A DNA stretch of 64,000 nt, from NCBI RefSeq assembly GCF_017875645.1, contig NZ_JAGGMR010000001.1:62001-126000 (forward strand), read 5' to 3'. Below the pieces are notes generated by a model. That model saw nothing but the letters and a program-made list of their open reading frames with translations, made no database searches and was not told where the DNA came from. Shown piece by piece: positions 8,341 to 17,058 of the stretch (its first letter is position 1; every line of letters starts with the position of its first letter). Both the position numbers and the translations under genes were made by a program. The DNA is from Nocardia goodfellowii (GTDB taxonomy: Bacteria > Actinomycetota > Actinomycetes > Mycobacteriales > Mycobacteriaceae).

Positions 8341-9198
8341 ATGACATTCCCCGACGCAAACCAGCCCCGCATCCTCGTCACCGGCGGCACCGGCAAGACC
8401 GGCAGCCGAGTGGCGGCTCGCCTCCAGCAGTCCGGCCACCAGGTCCGAATCGGTTCCCGCACAGCGGAAATCCCCTTCGACTGGACCGACCGGAACACCT
8501 GGTCCGCGGCTCTGACCGGTATCGACGCGGTCTACCTCGCCTTCCAGCCCGACCTCGCGGTGCCGGGCGCACCCGATGTCATCCAGGCGTTCACCGCCGC
8601 GGCCGAGCACAGCGGCGTGCGCAAACTGGTCCTGCTGTCCGGCCGTGGCGAGCCCGAGGCCGTGGAATGCGAGGAAATCGTGCGGAATTCCGGCCTCGAC
8701 TGGACCATCGTCCGGTGCAGCTTCTTCGCGCAGAACTTCAGCGAGGGCGCGTTCACCGATTACATCCTGGCCGGTCACGTCGCCCTGCCCAACGGCGACG
8801 TCCCGGAACCGTTCGTACACGCCGACGACATCGCCGACGTAGCGGTCGCCGCCCTCACCGCGGCGGGCCACAGCCGCGAGCTCTACGAACTCACCGGGCC
8901 CCGCGCCCTGTCCTTCGCCGAGGCCACCGCCGAGATCGCCGCGGCGACCGGTCGCGACATCGGCTACACCTTGATCAGCCGCACGGAATTCGTCGCGGGC
9001 CTGACCGAATACCAGGTCCCCGCCGACGCGGTGAGTCTGCTGGACTACCTGTTCGGCACCATCCTGGACGGCCGCAACTCCGCCACCGCCGACGGTGTGC
9101 AGCGCGCACTCGGGCGCGCCCCCAAGGACTTCGGTGCCTACGTGACCGAAGCCGCCGCTACCGGTGTGTGGTCCGTCGAGGAGGCGGCCGCGCACTGA
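8341..9198 (+). CDS. NmrA-like NAD(P)-binding protein
   Basis: A 285-residue atypical short-chain dehydrogenase-fold protein. The dinucleotide motif TGGTGKTG lies near residues 14-21, and the sequence continues with KLVLLSGRGEPEA and the NmrA-type VHADDIADVAVAAL segment. Members bind NAD(P) and act either as redox sensors or as reductases. The classical YxxxK pair is not evident, so a catalytic role is uncertain. It is divergent from the AraC-type gene, its probable regulator. A short imperfect hairpin follows the stop (about 9204-9237). Confidence 0.8.
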   Translation: MTFPDANQPRILVTGGTGKTGSRVAARLQQSGHQVRIGSRTAEIPFDWTDRNTWSAALTGIDAVYLAFQPDLAVPGAPDVIQAFTAAAEHSGVRKLVLLSGRGEPEAVECEEIVRNSGLDWTIVRCSFFAQNFSEGAFTDYILAGHVALPNGDVPEPFVHADDIADVAVAALTAAGHSRELYELTGPRALSFAEATAEIAAATGRDIGYTLISRTEFVAGLTEYQVPADAVSLLDYLFGTILDGRNSATADGVQRALGRAPKDFGAYVTEAAATGVWSVEEAAAH

Positions 9199-9430
9199 CC
9201 GAACCCGGGATACTGCACCGGATTCCGGAATACCCGGCACCCGCCGCTGGGTTGGAATCGGTAGACAGTGTTCGTCCCGCGGACGCGGCTCTCGACGATG
9301 CGACCGCGCACCCGGATCACCAGGTCAACGCAGCCCTGGCCCCGGTTCCACGGGATGCGAGCCGGCGATTTCGCGGCGCGGGCGGATCGCCGGCCGGGCG
9401 CCGGCTTGCACCGATCGGTACCGTCGAGTG

Positions 9431-10681
9431 ATGCTGGATTCGATGGTCGAGCGTCCCATGCGGCGGGCCCGGGTGGCAGTGTTCACGGTGTTCGCGCTCA
9501 ATGGATTCCTGCTGGCGCTGTGGGTGGTGCACATTCCCGTCATCACCGACCGGACCGGCGTCGCCAAATCCACGCTGGGCACGTTCATCCTGATGCTCGC
9601 GGGAGCGGGGATCATCGGGATGCGGATCGCGGGCCCGCTGGCCGATCGGTTCGGCAGCCGCACCCTGGTCGGTGCGGCGGCCGCGATCACCGCCGTGACC
9701 GTCATCGGCCCCGGGCTGGCCACCGGCCCGGTGCCCCTCGCCCTCGCGCTGGCCTGTTTCGGTTTCGGCAACGGCGCACTCGACGTCTCGATGAACACCC
9801 AGGCCGTACACGTCGAACGGGCTTACGGCCGGCCGATCATGTCCGCCTTTCACGCCCTGTTCTCCGGGGGCGGATTCCTCGGCTCGGTGCTCGGCGCGGC
9901 CGCCCAGCGGGCCGGGTGGGACGTGCGTCTGACGCTCGGGCTGGCCGCGGTCACCTGTCTGGCACTCACCGTCGCCCTGGTGCCGCTACTGCTGCGCGAC
10001 ACCGTGGCCACCGTCGATGCCGTCGATGTCGTTGCTGTCACCGATGCCACCGGCTCGCAGGACGCGGCGACCGGGTGGAGCCGGGTGCCGGAACGCACCC
10101 GGAAGGTGATGGCGCTGGCGCTGATCGCGTTCGTACTGCTGCTCTGTGAAGGAGCCGCCGCGGACTGGAGCGCCTTGCAGGTCCGCGAACACCTGGACGC
10201 CGACGAGTCCACCGCCGCACTGGCTTTCGCGGCCTTCTCCTTCACGATGACCGCGGGGCGGTTCGCCACCGACCGCATCGCGGGCACGTTCGGCCGGGTG
10301 GCGGTGGTCCGCTACGGCAGTTTGATCTGCGCGGCCGGACTCGGCCTGGTCATCACGTCGCCGTGGGTCCCGCTGACGCTGGGCGGCTGGGCGCTGTGCG
10401 GTGTCGGGCTCTCCGGCGGTATCCCCCAGATCTTCACCGCCGCGGGCAATCTCGGTTCCAGTACCGCGGCCACCGATATGTCCCGCGTGTTCAGTCTCGG
10501 CTATCTGGGCCTGCTGGCCGGTCCCGCCGTCATCGGCTGGCTCACCGCGCTGGTCCCGCTCACCACCGCCCTCGCCGCCCCCCTGGTGCTCCTGCTGCTG
10601 TGCAGCTGGCAGGCCGGAGTGGTGGCCCCGCCGCAATCCGAGCGCACCGCGGCTACCGCGGAGCGGCCAAACAGAGGGTGA
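9431..10681 (+). CDS. MFS transporter
   Basis: A 416-residue major facilitator protein with about twelve membrane segments and a loop 2-3 motif of the GxLADRxGxR type (GPLADRFGSR). The central cytoplasmic loop is polar (about 195-220). It belongs to the FucP/YbjJ-like group by general pattern; the substrate is unknown. ATG 9431 is used, and ATG 9443 is an alternative. The preceding 232 bp (9199-9430) hold no gene I can support. The 3' end overlaps the convergent Cys-rich membrane protein gene by 29 bp. Confidence 0.8.
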   Translation: MLDSMVERPMRRARVAVFTVFALNGFLLALWVVHIPVITDRTGVAKSTLGTFILMLAGAGIIGMRIAGPLADRFGSRTLVGAAAAITAVTVIGPGLATGPVPLALALACFGFGNGALDVSMNTQAVHVERAYGRPIMSAFHALFSGGGFLGSVLGAAAQRAGWDVRLTLGLAAVTCLALTVALVPLLLRDTVATVDAVDVVAVTDATGSQDAATGWSRVPERTRKVMALALIAFVLLLCEGAAADWSALQVREHLDADESTAALAFAAFSFTMTAGRFATDRIAGTFGRVAVVRYGSLICAAGLGLVITSPWVPLTLGGWALCGVGLSGGIPQIFTAAGNLGSSTAATDMSRVFSLGYLGLLAGPAVIGWLTALVPLTTALAAPLVLLLLCSWQAGVVAPPQSERTAATAERPNRG

Positions 10682-11267
10682 GCGGCTCCGGCTCGGGGTA
10701 GACGTAGGTGTTCTCGTCGGATCCCACGGGCCCGCAGGCCGAGCTGGCGGCGACGCCCCGGACGATCTTGTCGACCTTGAAGTCGGCCGACACGGTGCAT
10801 TCCACCTTCGTGCTCGCCCGCGCCGGTCCGCCGGAGAAACAGTCGCCCTCCTGCGCGTTCAGCCGCAGGCAGAGGGTGTACTCGTTGCCGCCGTCCTGGT
10901 AATAGCTGCTGTAATCCTTTGTCGCACAGCCGGAATTCGCGCCCGAGTGCTTTTCCGCCACGACATAGTTGGCCTCGGGGTGGTCGCAGTCGGCGATCTC
11001 GAATCGCGCGGCCGAACTGGTCCCCGACAACGTGCCGCACTGCCCGATCTCCGCCGTCGTACCGGTACCGCGCAGCACCCAGACCACACCGGCGATGAGG
11101 AAGAGCACCACCCCCGGCGCCAGCACTTTGAGCCAGCTCATGATCTTCGCCCGCCGATCGTCCGGCGGTGGCGGCGGAAAAGCCGGTGGTGCGGTCGGAT
11201 AACCCTGGTAGAGGCCGTGATTCACCGGTCCGGGCCGGCCTTGATACGGAAAATTCGGCGTGCTCAT
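10653..11267 (-). CDS. Membrane-anchored Cys-rich extracytoplasmic protein (LppU-like)
   Basis: A 204-residue protein. A Pro-rich cytoplasmic head (residues 1-38) is followed by one membrane span (about 42-63) and an extracytoplasmic domain with eight cysteines, enough for four disulfides. The pattern (QCGTL, DCDHPEANYVV, a C-terminal CLAA) resembles the LppU/septum-formation-related secreted domains of actinobacteria. Function is unknown. The ATG at 11267 is chosen over an in-frame upstream ATG because a purine-rich GAGAGA site precedes it and the shorter form starts directly with the Pro-rich head. It is monocistronic between the MFS gene and the transhydrogenase terminator. Confidence 0.7.
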   Translation of the reverse strand: MSTPNFPYQGRPGPVNHGLYQGYPTAPPAFPPPPPDDRRAKIMSWLKVLAPGVVLFLIAGVVWVLRGTGTTAEIGQCGTLSGTSSAARFEIADCDHPEANYVVAEKHSGANSGCATKDYSSYYQDGGNEYTLCLRLNAQEGDCFSGGPARASTKVECTVSADFKVDKIVRGVAASSACGPVGSDENTYVYPEPEPLTLCLAAPR

Positions 11268-11300
11268 ACGTCTCTCGGGCAACTCTCCTGACACACGAGA

Positions 11301-11331
11301 GCGGCCCCCCGTTCGAAAAACGAAGGGCCGC
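11301..11331 (-). terminator. Bulged hairpin after pntB
   Basis: Arms GCGGCCC and GGGCCGC with an inner TTCG/CGAA helix and a 4-nt bulge on one side lie 13 bp beyond the pntB stop. This is a plausible terminator for the transhydrogenase operon. There is no U-tract on that strand. Confidence 0.5.
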
Positions 11332-11343
11332 CCCGTAAACGAA

Positions 11344-12762
11344 CTACAGCGCTTTCAGTTCCTCGGTGACCGCACCGACAGACTTCTTCGCGTCACCGAA
11401 CAGCATGGAGGTGGTGTCGGCGTAGAACAACGGATTGTCGATACCCGCGAACCCGGAGTTCATCGAACGCTTCAGCACGATGACGCTCTTCGCCTGATCC
11501 ACATTCAGCACGGGCATGCCGTAGATCGGGCTGGAGGCGTCCTCGCGCGCGGCCGGGTTGGTGACGTCGTTGGCGCCGATCACCAGCGCGACATCGGTCC
11601 GGCCGAATTCGCCGTTGATGTCGTCCATTTCCTTCATGGCGTCATAGGACACCTCGGCCTCGGCCAGCAGCACGTTCATATGTCCGGGCATCCGGCCCGC
11701 GACCGGGTGAATGGCGTACTTGACCTCGACACCCTTGGCTTCGAGCAGCGCCGCCATCTCCTTGACCGCGTGCTGCGCCTGCGCGACGGCCATGCCGTAA
11801 CCGGGCACCACGATGACCTGGTTGGCGTAGGCCATCTGGATCGCGGCGTCGGCGGCCGAGGTGGCCTTCGCCTGCTTGGCCTCGCCGCCGGAAGCGCCGG
11901 GAGCAGCTCCGCCACCGCCGAACCCGCCGGCCACGATGGCCGGGATGGACCGGTTCATCGCCTTGGCCATCAGGTTGGTCAGGATGGTGCCGGACGCGCC
12001 GACGATCATGCCGGCCACGATCATGGCGGTGTTGTTCAGCGCCAGACCCGCCGCGGCGGCCGACAAACCGGTCAGCGCGTTCAGCAGCGAGATGACCACG
12101 GGCATGTCCGCGCCGCCGATCGGCAGTACCACCATCAGGCCCAGCACACCGGCCGCTACCAGCAGCAGCACCATCCACCACCAGGGTGCGCCACCGTCGG
12201 CGGCACCGATCCCGATGACCACCGCGGCACCGACCGCGGCGACGAGCAGCAGCAGGTTCAGCGGCTGCTGTAACTTGCCGACGCCGAGCGGGCGGCCGGG
12301 CAGGATCTCCTGCAGCTTGCCGAACGCGATCAGCGAGCCCCAGAACGAGATCGAACCGATGATCGCGGCGAACAGCGAACCGACGATGATGTGCACGGTC
12401 GGCTCTTCCCCGTGCTTGAACGCGGAAAAGCCGGTGGTGTCGAGGAATTCGGCCCACGCGATCAGCGCGACGGTGCCACCGCCGACACCGTTGAACGCGG
12501 CCACCAGCTGCGGCATGGCGGTCATCTTGGTGCGCTGCGCCGGCGGCACGCCGAGCGCGACACCGACCACCAGGCCCGCGATGATCAGGATCCAATTGCC
12601 GGTGTCGCGCACCGAGATCAGCGTGGCGACCACCGCGAGGAACATGCCCGCCGCGGCGATCCAGTTGCCGCGCACCGCCGTCTTCGGCCCGGTCAGGCCC
12701 ATCAGGCCGTAGATGAACAGGGCGAAGGAAATGATGTAGAGAACGTTGACGAGATAATCCAT
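11344..12762 (-). CDS. pntB: NAD(P) transhydrogenase subunit beta
   Basis: A 472-residue subunit of the proton-translocating transhydrogenase, which reduces NADP+ with NADH using the proton gradient. The first about 270 residues hold eight or nine membrane helices of domain II. The C-terminal domain III binds NADP(H), with the fingerprint VPGYGMAVAQAQ, the RMPGHMN segment and VIGANDVTNPAA. The ATG is preceded by GAGAAGTAGCC. It is the last gene of the pntAa-pntAb-pntB operon, with two bases between the pntAb stop and its start. The enzyme supplies NADPH to the lipid-rich metabolism typical of these bacteria. Confidence 0.95.
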   Translation of the reverse strand: MDYLVNVLYIISFALFIYGLMGLTGPKTAVRGNWIAAAGMFLAVVATLISVRDTGNWILIIAGLVVGVALGVPPAQRTKMTAMPQLVAAFNGVGGGTVALIAWAEFLDTTGFSAFKHGEEPTVHIIVGSLFAAIIGSISFWGSLIAFGKLQEILPGRPLGVGKLQQPLNLLLLVAAVGAAVVIGIGAADGGAPWWWMVLLLVAAGVLGLMVVLPIGGADMPVVISLLNALTGLSAAAAGLALNNTAMIVAGMIVGASGTILTNLMAKAMNRSIPAIVAGGFGGGGAAPGASGGEAKQAKATSAADAAIQMAYANQVIVVPGYGMAVAQAQHAVKEMAALLEAKGVEVKYAIHPVAGRMPGHMNVLLAEAEVSYDAMKEMDDINGEFGRTDVALVIGANDVTNPAAREDASSPIYGMPVLNVDQAKSVIVLKRSMNSGFAGIDNPLFYADTTSMLFGDAKKSVGAVTEELKAL

Positions 12763-12764
12763 GG

Positions 12765-13082
12765 CTACTTCTCCGCCTTCTCGACCGCGGCGGCCTTCTT
12801 GCCCTTGAACATTCCGAGCATGCGGTCGGTCACCACGAAACCACCGATGACGTTCAGGGTTCCGAAGACCAGCGCCACGAACAGAATGATCTGGATGCCG
12901 AGGGAGGGGTCCTCCATCTTGCCCAGGGTGACCAGCGCGCCGAGCACGACGATGCCGTGGATGGCGTTGGTGCCCGACATCAACGGGGTGTGCAAGGTGT
13001 TGGGCACCTTGGAGATGACAGCGAAGCCCACGAACCCGGACAGCACCAGGATCGCGATATTGGCCAGAAGTCCGGTGTACAT
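12765..13082 (-). CDS. pntAb: NAD(P) transhydrogenase subunit alpha, membrane part
   Basis: A 105-residue subunit supplying the domain II helices that in E. coli are fused to PntA. Three or four hydrophobic segments are visible, including VPNTLHTPLMSGTNAIHGIVV, which is characteristic of this part of transhydrogenase, and a lysine-rich cytoplasmic tail. Its ATG overlaps the pntAa stop in TGATG. The three-gene arrangement matches Rv0155-Rv0157. Confidence 0.93.
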   Translation of the reverse strand: MYTGLLANIAILVLSGFVGFAVISKVPNTLHTPLMSGTNAIHGIVVLGALVTLGKMEDPSLGIQIILFVALVFGTLNVIGGFVVTDRMLGMFKGKKAAAVEKAEK

Positions 13083-14203
13083 CAGGCGTCCACCTCACGA
13101 GTAACGCAGGAATCCGCGAGCACCTGGTCACCGAAGTCGGGGGCGAGCTTGCCGTCCACCAACATCAGTTCCAGCAGTGCCGCGATGTTTTTCGAGTACA
13201 GCTCGCTGGCATGCTCGGGCATGGTCGCGGGCAGGTTCAGCGGCGAGCAGATGGTGACCTCGTGCTTGACCACGGTCTGACCGGGTTCGGTCAGTTCGCA
13301 GTTGCCGCCGGTCTCACCGGCCAGGTCGACGATCACGCTGCCGGGCTTCATGCCCTCCACCGCAGCGGCGGTGACCAGGCGCGGAGCCGGACGACCCGGG
13401 ACCAACGCGGTGGTGATCACCACGTCGAAGCCCTTGATCGCGTCCTCCAAAGCCTGCTGCTGCTTGGCCTTTTCCTCGTCGGTGAGCTCGCGGGCGTAGC
13501 CGCCCTCACCGGCGGCGTCGATGCCGAGATCGAGCCACTGCGCGCCGACCGAACGCACCTGATCGGCGACCTCGGGCCGCACGTCGTAGCCGGTGGTGCG
13601 GCCGCCGAGTCGCTTGGCCGTGGCCAGCGCCTGCAGACCGGCGACGCCGACGCCGAGCACCAGCACGGTCGCGGGCTTCACGGTGCCGGCGGCGGTGGTG
13701 AGCATCGGGAAGAAGCGGGTCGATTCCGAGGCCGCGAGCAGCACGGCCTTGTAGCCGGCGACATTGGCCTGCGACGACAGCGCGTCCAGCACCTGAGCGC
13801 GCGAGATGCGCGGGATCGCCTCGACCGCGAAGGCTTGCACGCCCGCGGCTTTCAGCGCGCCGATCTGATTCTCGGCGTTGCGCGGCGCGAGGAAACCGAT
13901 GAGCGTCTGCCCGTCGGACAGCTTCGCCACCTCGGCGTCGGAGGGCGGGGCGACCTTGACGACCACCTCGGCCGACCAGGGATCGCCGATGCTCGCACCG
14001 GCCGCGACGTAGGCGTCGTCGGGGATGAGTGCGCCGAGCCCGGCGCCCGCCTCCACCACGACCTCGACGCCCTGCTTGGTCAGGGACGGAATGATTTTGG
14101 GCACCAATGCGACACGCCGTTCGCCCGCGGTGGTTTCGCGAACGACTCCGACACGCGCTCCGCGCGGCGACGAGTCGTCGCCTACGTTTTGCGTTGTCTC
14201 CAC
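13082..14203 (-). CDS. pntAa: NAD(P) transhydrogenase subunit alpha, NAD-binding part
   Basis: A 373-residue soluble domain I, which binds NAD(H) and is related to alanine dehydrogenase. Visible features are VVRETTAGERRVALVP near the N-terminus, the Rossmann fingerprint LGVGVAGLQA (about residues 172-185), TTALVPGRPAPRLVT and DLAGETGGNCELT. The start is GTG. A leader of nearly 400 bp separates it from the divergent HIT gene, so the operon promoter should lie there. Confidence 0.93.
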   Translation of the reverse strand: METTQNVGDDSSPRGARVGVVRETTAGERRVALVPKIIPSLTKQGVEVVVEAGAGLGALIPDDAYVAAGASIGDPWSAEVVVKVAPPSDAEVAKLSDGQTLIGFLAPRNAENQIGALKAAGVQAFAVEAIPRISRAQVLDALSSQANVAGYKAVLLAASESTRFFPMLTTAAGTVKPATVLVLGVGVAGLQALATAKRLGGRTTGYDVRPEVADQVRSVGAQWLDLGIDAAGEGGYARELTDEEKAKQQQALEDAIKGFDVVITTALVPGRPAPRLVTAAAVEGMKPGSVIVDLAGETGGNCELTEPGQTVVKHEVTICSPLNLPATMPEHASELYSKNIAALLELMLVDGKLAPDFGDQVLADSCVTREVDA

Positions 14204-14601
14204 TTTTGTCAGACTTCCTTACTCGAACTGGCTCAGCGTTACCCACGACGCGCTGCTGGTAGGCAACGGCGCCGCCGAACGAGGGCTGGACGATGCTACT
14301 TGTGAGTAAGTTCGCCCAAATCCTCGCAACTGTACCCGGGTTGCAGTGAGGGTAGTTGAGATGCCCGTCACAGGCCGTGTCCGAAAACCGCTCACCGTAC
14401 CCTCCGAACCGCCACAAGGTCCTGGGTTCAGGACGTCTTCGATGGTTGTCGCCGCAGGTGCGCCGCACAAGTGCGCACCTACGGGTCGGTTACTTACCTG
14501 GAGGTCGGTCGCCAGGTCACCGTCGTGCGACCCGAGCCGAAGGTGACGCGCGTCATGGTCGTACACCGTTCTCGGGGTGTGCGGCGGCACCGGCACGCCG
14601 T
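14204..14601. other. Divergent intergenic region with two inverted repeats
   Basis: About 400 bp between pntAa and the HIT gene. It contains a small hairpin at 14419-14434 (GTCCTG, 4-nt loop, CAGGAC) and another at 14456-14480 (AGGTGCGC, 9-nt loop, GCGCACCT). No known riboswitch was recognised. The right part is open in one frame on the plus strand (see the small candidate gene at 14471). Confidence 0.4.
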
Positions 14602-14617
14602 ATGGTCTGGCGTGTGA
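14471..14617 (+). CDS. Candidate 48-residue leader protein upstream of the HIT gene
   Basis: GTG-initiated frame ending in TGA within GTGTGA, so that its stop overlaps the preferred GTG start of the HIT gene by 4 nt. The product is basic at the C-terminus and contains TYLEVGRQVTVVRPEP. No homologue is recognised and no strong ribosome-binding site is seen. The overlap is the only support; it could be chance. Confidence 0.2.
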   Translation: MRTYGSVTYLEVGRQVTVVRPEPKVTRVMVVHRSRGVRRHRHAVWSGV

Positions 14618-15075
14618 AGGATTGTGTGTTCTGCTGCATAGTGGCGGGCACCGCGCCGGCCACGAAGGTCTACGAGGACGACACGCTCTGCGCGTTCCTC
14701 GACATCCGGCCCATCGCCCGGGGGCACACACTGATCATCCCCAAGGCGCACGCCACCGAACTCGAAGACCTGGACGCCGATACGGGTGCGCACATCTTCC
14801 GCGCCGGGCACCGGCTGGCGCTGGCCATGCGCCGCAGCACCCTCGCCGCCGACGGCGCGAACCTGATCATGAACGACGGCAAGGCCGCGTTCCAGACGGT
14901 CGCGCACGTGCACCTGCACGTGATCCCGCGCCGCAACGGCGACAAACTGAGTTTCGCCAAGGGGTTCCTGCTGCGCCGCCCGCATGACCTCGAGGGCACC
15001 GCCACCGCGATCCGGGCTGGAATCGCCGCGCTGGCAACCGAAGACAATGATCACGTGGAAGGAACCCAGGCATGA
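14614..15075 (+). CDS. HIT-family nucleotide-binding hydrolase
   Basis: A 153-residue histidine-triad protein. The zinc-type N-terminus CVFC is followed by AFLDIRPIARGHTLIIPK, NDGKAAFQTVAHVHLHVIPR with the H-x-H-x-H triad, and GDKLSFAKG, typical of actinobacterial Hint proteins. These cleave AMP-amide or dinucleotide substrates. GTG 14614 places CVFC next to the N-terminus, as in homologues, and follows a TATGGT box (14601-14606) by 7 nt, consistent with a leaderless transcript; ATG 14602 is the alternative. The stop overlaps the next start (ATGA), forming a three-gene operon. Confidence 0.88.
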   Translation: MKDCVFCCIVAGTAPATKVYEDDTLCAFLDIRPIARGHTLIIPKAHATELEDLDADTGAHIFRAGHRLALAMRRSTLAADGANLIMNDGKAAFQTVAHVHLHVIPRRNGDKLSFAKGFLLRRPHDLEGTATAIRAGIAALATEDNDHVEGTQA

Positions 15076-15902
15076 CGCCGGATCGAGCCGAGCTGACCGC
15101 GCTGCTGTCGCAGCAGTGGGACGCCATCGCCGCGCTGGTCACCGACCTGCCCGAGGACCGCTGGCGCACACCGTCGGCGTTGCCCGGCTGGACGGTGTTC
15201 GACGTGGTCGCGCACGTGACCGGCACCGAATCCTGGCTGCTCGGCGATCAACCGCCGGCGCACGATCCGATGCGGCCCAAGACCGACGTGCGCACGCTGC
15301 CGCATGTCCGCAACGAGATCGCGGTGCTCAACGAGATCTGGATCGACCGGCTGCGACCGCTGTCCGGGGCACGACTGCTCGAGTTGTTCGGCGAGGTGAC
15401 CGACCGGCGGCGAAAGGCGTTGGCGGAGATGGACACCGAGGCGTGGACGGTGCCGACGCAGTCGCCGATCGGGCAGGTGCCCTACGGGCGGTTCATGCGA
15501 GTGCGGCTGTTCGATTGCTGGATGCACGAACTCGATCTGGCCGACGCGCTCGGCGTCGCCGTCGAGGAGGGCGGTAAGCGCGGCGCGGTGGCGTTCGAGG
15601 AATTCCTCGTCTCGGTGCCGCGAGCGGTCGGCAAACTCGGTAAGGCCCCGGACGGTTCCCGGATCTTGTTCGAGCTGACCGGACCACATGCCCGCAGCCT
15701 GCGCGTCCAGGTGGCCGGACGGGCCGGTTACGTGGACTCCTTCGACGAGCCGCCGACCGTCCAGATCCGCGTGGACTCCAGGCTTTTCGTGCGCCTGGGT
15801 GGTGGCCGGACCACCACCGACGCGCACCCGGACGCGATCGAGATCACCGGCGACACGGAACTCGGGAACAGGCTGGTCCGCAGTCTGGCCTTCACCCTCT
15901 GA
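15072..15902 (+). CDS. Maleylpyruvate isomerase-type, mycothiol-dependent DinB-fold protein
   Basis: A 276-residue member of the actinobacterial TIGR03083 group. An N-terminal DinB-like four-helix bundle carries the expected metal ligands (HVTGTE near residue 47 and WMHELDL near 150), and a C-terminal SCP2-like domain follows. Relatives use mycothiol as thiol cofactor, and some isomerise maleylpyruvate; the substrate here is unknown. The start codon overlaps the HIT stop (ATGA), and the stop overlaps the peptidase start (TGATG), so all three are probably translated together. Confidence 0.85.
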   Translation: MTPDRAELTALLSQQWDAIAALVTDLPEDRWRTPSALPGWTVFDVVAHVTGTESWLLGDQPPAHDPMRPKTDVRTLPHVRNEIAVLNEIWIDRLRPLSGARLLELFGEVTDRRRKALAEMDTEAWTVPTQSPIGQVPYGRFMRVRLFDCWMHELDLADALGVAVEEGGKRGAVAFEEFLVSVPRAVGKLGKAPDGSRILFELTGPHARSLRVQVAGRAGYVDSFDEPPTVQIRVDSRLFVRLGGGRTTTDAHPDAIEITGDTELGNRLVRSLAFTL

Positions 15903-16540
15903 TGCGGCTGTTCCTGGCCAGCTACCGGTTCGGGGCACACGCCGACCGGCTCGCCGCGTTGGCCGGCGAGCCGGGGCGGGTCGCGGTGATCCCCAACGCC
16001 TACGACGCCTGGCCGGATGCCTGGGAGTCGGCGGTCACCAGCGATTTCGTGCCGCTGCGCAAACTCGGCTACGCACCCGAGGTGCTCGACCTGCGCGACT
16101 TCGTCGCGCGTCCGGCCGACCTGGAGCCCGCCCTGCGAGAATTCCCGCTGCTGTGGGTGCGCGGTGGCAATACCTTCGTGTTGCGCGCCCAATTCGCCCG
16201 CAGCGGTGCGGATGTCGTGCTGCCGCGATTGCTGGCCGAGGACGCGCTGGTCTACGCGGGTTACAGCGCGGGCGCCTGTCTGCTGACCCCGGACCTGCAC
16301 GGGCTGGAGTCGAGCGACGACCCGGCCGAGGTCCGACCGGCCTGCGGTGTCGAAACGCTGTGGGATGGGCTGGGTTTGGTCGATCACCGGATCGTCCCGC
16401 ACGTCGGTTCGGCATTGGATCCCGACGATTTCGGCACTCGGCTCGTCGCCGACTATCGCGCCGCGGGGATCCCGCACTGGCCGCTCACCGATGACGGCGT
16501 GGTCATCGTCGACGGGGATCGGCTCGAAGTACTTGCTTAG
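15902..16540 (+). CDS. pepE: Peptidase E (S51 family)
   Basis: A 212-residue S51 serine peptidase of the class I glutamine amidotransferase-like fold. The nucleophile serine is in YAGYSAGA, the conserved WVRGGNTF segment precedes it, and the histidine of the triad is in DHRIVPHVGS. Family members cleave N-terminal Asp-X dipeptides. Third gene of the HIT / DinB-like / PepE operon. It converges on gtrA with a 4-bp overlap of the ends. Confidence 0.87.
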   Translation: MRLFLASYRFGAHADRLAALAGEPGRVAVIPNAYDAWPDAWESAVTSDFVPLRKLGYAPEVLDLRDFVARPADLEPALREFPLLWVRGGNTFVLRAQFARSGADVVLPRLLAEDALVYAGYSAGACLLTPDLHGLESSDDPAEVRPACGVETLWDGLGLVDHRIVPHVGSALDPDDFGTRLVADYRAAGIPHWPLTDDGVVIVDGDRLEVLA

Positions 16541-17004
16541 CGGCGGAACACGATCCAACGCAGGGCCGTGTACATGTACACCGCCTCGCAAGCGCCCGCC
16601 AGCAGCCGGGACAGGTGGTAGTCCAGGCCCAGGGCGGTCAGCCCGGTACCGACGCCGAGGATGAAAGCCAGGTAGTTGACGAGCACGACCACCACGTAGA
16701 CCGCGGCCTGCTTGCCCACCGGGGCGTGCGAGTGGAAGTTGAAAGTGCGATTCAGCACGAAGGCCAGACCGAACGCGCACAGGTAGCCGACGGTGATCGA
16801 CAACCACAGCGGCAGGCCGAGCCCGCCGCGGCACAGCGTGAGCAGCGCCAGATCCACCGCGAAGGTGCAGCTGTTGATCACCGCGAAGCCCAGGAAGGTC
16901 GGCGCCACAAGGCGATTCAGGCCCCACGGCAACCGGTCGACGACGGCTACGCAGAGCCGGGTGAACCGGTCCGCGACGGTGTCGGTGGTCGCCGTCTCGA
17001 GCAC
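16537..17004 (-). CDS. GtrA-family membrane protein (first copy)
   Basis: A 155-residue protein with four membrane helices and the GtrA pattern FLGFAVINSCTFAVDLALL ... FVLNRTFNFHSH ... RWIVFRR. GtrA proteins are thought to flip or help flip undecaprenyl- or decaprenyl-phosphate-linked sugars for cell-wall glycan synthesis. A second GtrA gene is at 23445, in the conserved purK context. No glycosyltransferase is adjacent here, so the partner is unknown. Confidence 0.85.
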   Translation of the reverse strand: MLETATTDTVADRFTRLCVAVVDRLPWGLNRLVAPTFLGFAVINSCTFAVDLALLTLCRGGLGLPLWLSITVGYLCAFGLAFVLNRTFNFHSHAPVGKQAAVYVVVVLVNYLAFILGVGTGLTALGLDYHLSRLLAGACEAVYMYTALRWIVFRR

Positions 17005-17058
17005 CCGACCACGGTGCCAGCGTCAGATGACGGGAAAGTGAGCAGCGGGCAAACCCGC

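Noticed and set aside
9199..9430. Possible N-terminal extension of the MFS gene or a separate small gene in this gap
   Set aside because: The frame is open, but the translated stretch is Arg/Gly/Ser-rich with no motif, and the normal MFS N-terminus begins at ATG 9431.
11342..14203. Possible frameshift splitting a single pntA gene
   Set aside because: Separate PntAa and PntAb are the normal arrangement in actinobacteria and the junction is a clean TGATG overlap.
14204..14601. Possible riboswitch in the pntAa leader
   Set aside because: Only two small isolated hairpins are visible and no conserved core of a known riboswitch class could be recognised.
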